Source of the DNA: Argentina anserina
Taxonomy: Eukaryota > Streptophyta > Magnoliopsida > Rosales > Rosaceae
Assembly: GCF_933775445.1 (NCBI RefSeq)
Contig: NC_065878.1
Location: forward strand, 18,364,395 to 18,428,394
DNA: 64,000 nt
Direction of reading: 5' to 3'
The notes under the pieces are model-generated. The model worked only from the letters and a program-made list of their open reading frames with translations, was not told the DNA's origin and ran no database searches. Position numbers and translations under genes: made by a program. Below, piece by piece: positions 62,861-64,000 of the stretch (position 1 is its first letter; each line of letters begins with the position of its first letter).

Positions 62861-63703
62861 GTCTCTCTCAATATTATGTTGATTTTTATGTGTTTGTTTG
62901 TTTTCTGATTTGTTTGCATGTGTTCTGGTTATGATTTTCTGCAGGACATTGATACGGGGAATGTCAAATATGAAGAGGTTAGCCCAACTTCTGATTCGAG
63001 GTCTTATTTCTTTTCCGAAATATTGCTGTCTGTCTGATTCTAATGGTTCGATCATCGTTGTATTGCAGGAGTTTATCTTGAACTCTAGAGGATTGAAGCT
63101 TTTCACATGCAAATGGCTCCCAGAAAACAACAAGCCCCCGAAAGCCTTGATCTTCATCTGTCATGGATATGCCATGGAGTGCAGCATCACCATGAACAGT
63201 GAGTACTACTTATTTGGATCAACTACATACACTCCTTCAAATTCTGATTTCCCCATGCCATCAATATTATCTAAACTCACGATCGATCATATCTATGGTT
63301 ATGTATATAGGTACTGCAATCAGACTAGCCAAAGCAGGCTTTGCCATATATGGTATAGACTATGAAGGCCACGGAAAATCCGCAGGCCTTCAAGGCTACG
63401 TCCAAAGCTTTGATGATGTTGTCGATGACTGCACCTCTCACTTCACAAACATTTGTGGTTAGTAAAATTCTCATTCTCAGCAGCTAAATAGAACAAGAAA
63501 CAAGCACTACCCTATTTCTTGGTGGATATTATGTTTGTGTTGGATATTCATGGTTGAATTTTCACTGATCAGAGAGCAAAGAGAACAAAGGGAAGATGAG
63601 GTATCTGTTGGGAGAGTCAATGGGAGGAGCTGTGGCTCTGCTTGTTCATAGGAAAAAGCCAGAATATTGGGATGGTGCGGTCTTAGTTGCCCCCATGTGT
63701 AAG
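62792..63703 (+). CDS. Monoacylglycerol lipase / caffeoylshikimate esterase-like hydrolase, partial
   Basis: Exons 62792-62794 (the ATG alone), 62945-62977, 63069-63198, 63311-63457 and 63573-63703 join in phase and encode the first 148 residues; the gene continues beyond the window. The protein is a serine hydrolase of the alpha/beta-fold 'hydrolase 4' family, whose plant members cleave monoacylglycerols or caffeoyl-shikimate (lignin pathway). Visible: IFICHGYAMEC with the oxyanion HG motif, YGIDYEGHGKSAGLQGY, and the nucleophile elbow GESMGG, then CK at the last donor. The Asp and His of the triad lie in unseen exons, so specificity cannot be told. No signal peptide is seen. Exon 1 codes for only Met, with the donor GT directly after ATG, and intron 1 carries a long CT microsatellite. 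The match of exon 2 (DIDTGNVKYEE) to the family N terminus supports this start. Confidence 0.87.
62802..62868 (+). repeat. CT dinucleotide microsatellite in intron 1 of the hydrolase gene
   Basis: About 30 CT units, with single TT and GT interruptions, begin a few bases after the first donor site. Confidence 0.88.
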
Positions 63704-64000
63704 GTAAAGAGCACTCACCCTAATAATGCCTAAAATCATTTCGCTTCTTTTTGTTCGTCTCCTACCCCTCCTTTCTTGTTCCCACACGTTTTAATTGGAT
63801 TTGTTGTTGTTGGAGTTTTCTCTGATTAAAAAAATAGTGGCCGGGTGAATGGATGTTTAGGTACAGTCCCTCGCGGATAGATGTTTTCCGGGTTAGATTG
63901 TCCTTGTCACTTGGAGTCTAGCATATTTTCACTGAACCAATCTCACTAGGTTCTTTAGAGTTCGGGATTGCAGGTTTTGAGTAGCTTTTAGGTTAACGGT
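63704..64000 (+). other. Intron 5 of the hydrolase gene, to the window end
   Basis: The intron starts GTAAAG. No further exon of the family (expected to continue after APMCK) is found before 64000. Sequence after about 63830 changes character and may be a retroposon insertion. Confidence 0.45.

Overview
The window is nuclear DNA of a flowering plant, very probably a eudicot. It has GT-AG introns, plant-specific gene families (3-ketoacyl-CoA synthase, EXO70 with an H-clade look, pectate lyase), a ribosomal-protein promoter with telo-box and site II motifs, and a dense load of plant transposons. The style of the genes and repeats made me think of Rosaceae, but nothing here proves the family. 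All calls come from reading the sequence; no database was searched.

Host genes: (1) an intronless 3-ketoacyl-CoA synthase (KCS) at 10.3-11.7 kb, minus strand, with Pro where the catalytic His should be; (2) a five-exon pectate lyase-like gene at 15.8-19.9 kb, plus strand, whose 2.8-kb first intron holds a dead antisense KCS copy; (3) an intronless EXO70 exocyst subunit at 20.6-22.5 kb, minus strand; (4) a four-exon cytosolic ribosomal protein L35 gene at 36.0-36.9 kb, minus strand; (5) the first five exons of a monoacylglycerol lipase/caffeoylshikimate esterase-like alpha/beta hydrolase at 62.8-63.7 kb, plus strand, which runs off the window.

Mobile DNA fills most of the rest. 0-8 kb: a decayed CACTA element (minus strand) split by about 5 kb of foreign DNA that includes a 2.45-kb solo LTR. 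11.9-12.5 kb: a MITE. 24.5-27.5 kb: a hAT element (TTF/DUF4371 type) carrying a second hAT-like element with 8-bp target duplications and a 507-bp tandem array, plus a 180-bp MITE with 10-bp duplications. 30.6-31.7 kb: a Mutator-like MITE (10-bp duplications) split by a 626-bp retroposon (13-bp duplications); a diverged sister of the MITE lies at 41.9 kb. 31.9-32.5 kb: an element with long terminal inverted repeats. 43.4-47.2 kb: a 5'-truncated, stop-ridden Ty1-copia element. 48.3-49.4 kb: minisatellite arrays. 50.4-51.4 kb: a PIF/Harbinger remnant.

The most notable item is a Helitron of about 10.8 kb (51.55-62.35 kb, minus strand). Eight predicted exons join without a frame break into a 1736-residue Rep-helicase with HUH, two-tyrosine and PIF1 helicase motifs. 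Its 3' end has the expected hairpin and CTAG terminus, so it may be autonomous. Its N-terminal region contains repeated in-phase exons.
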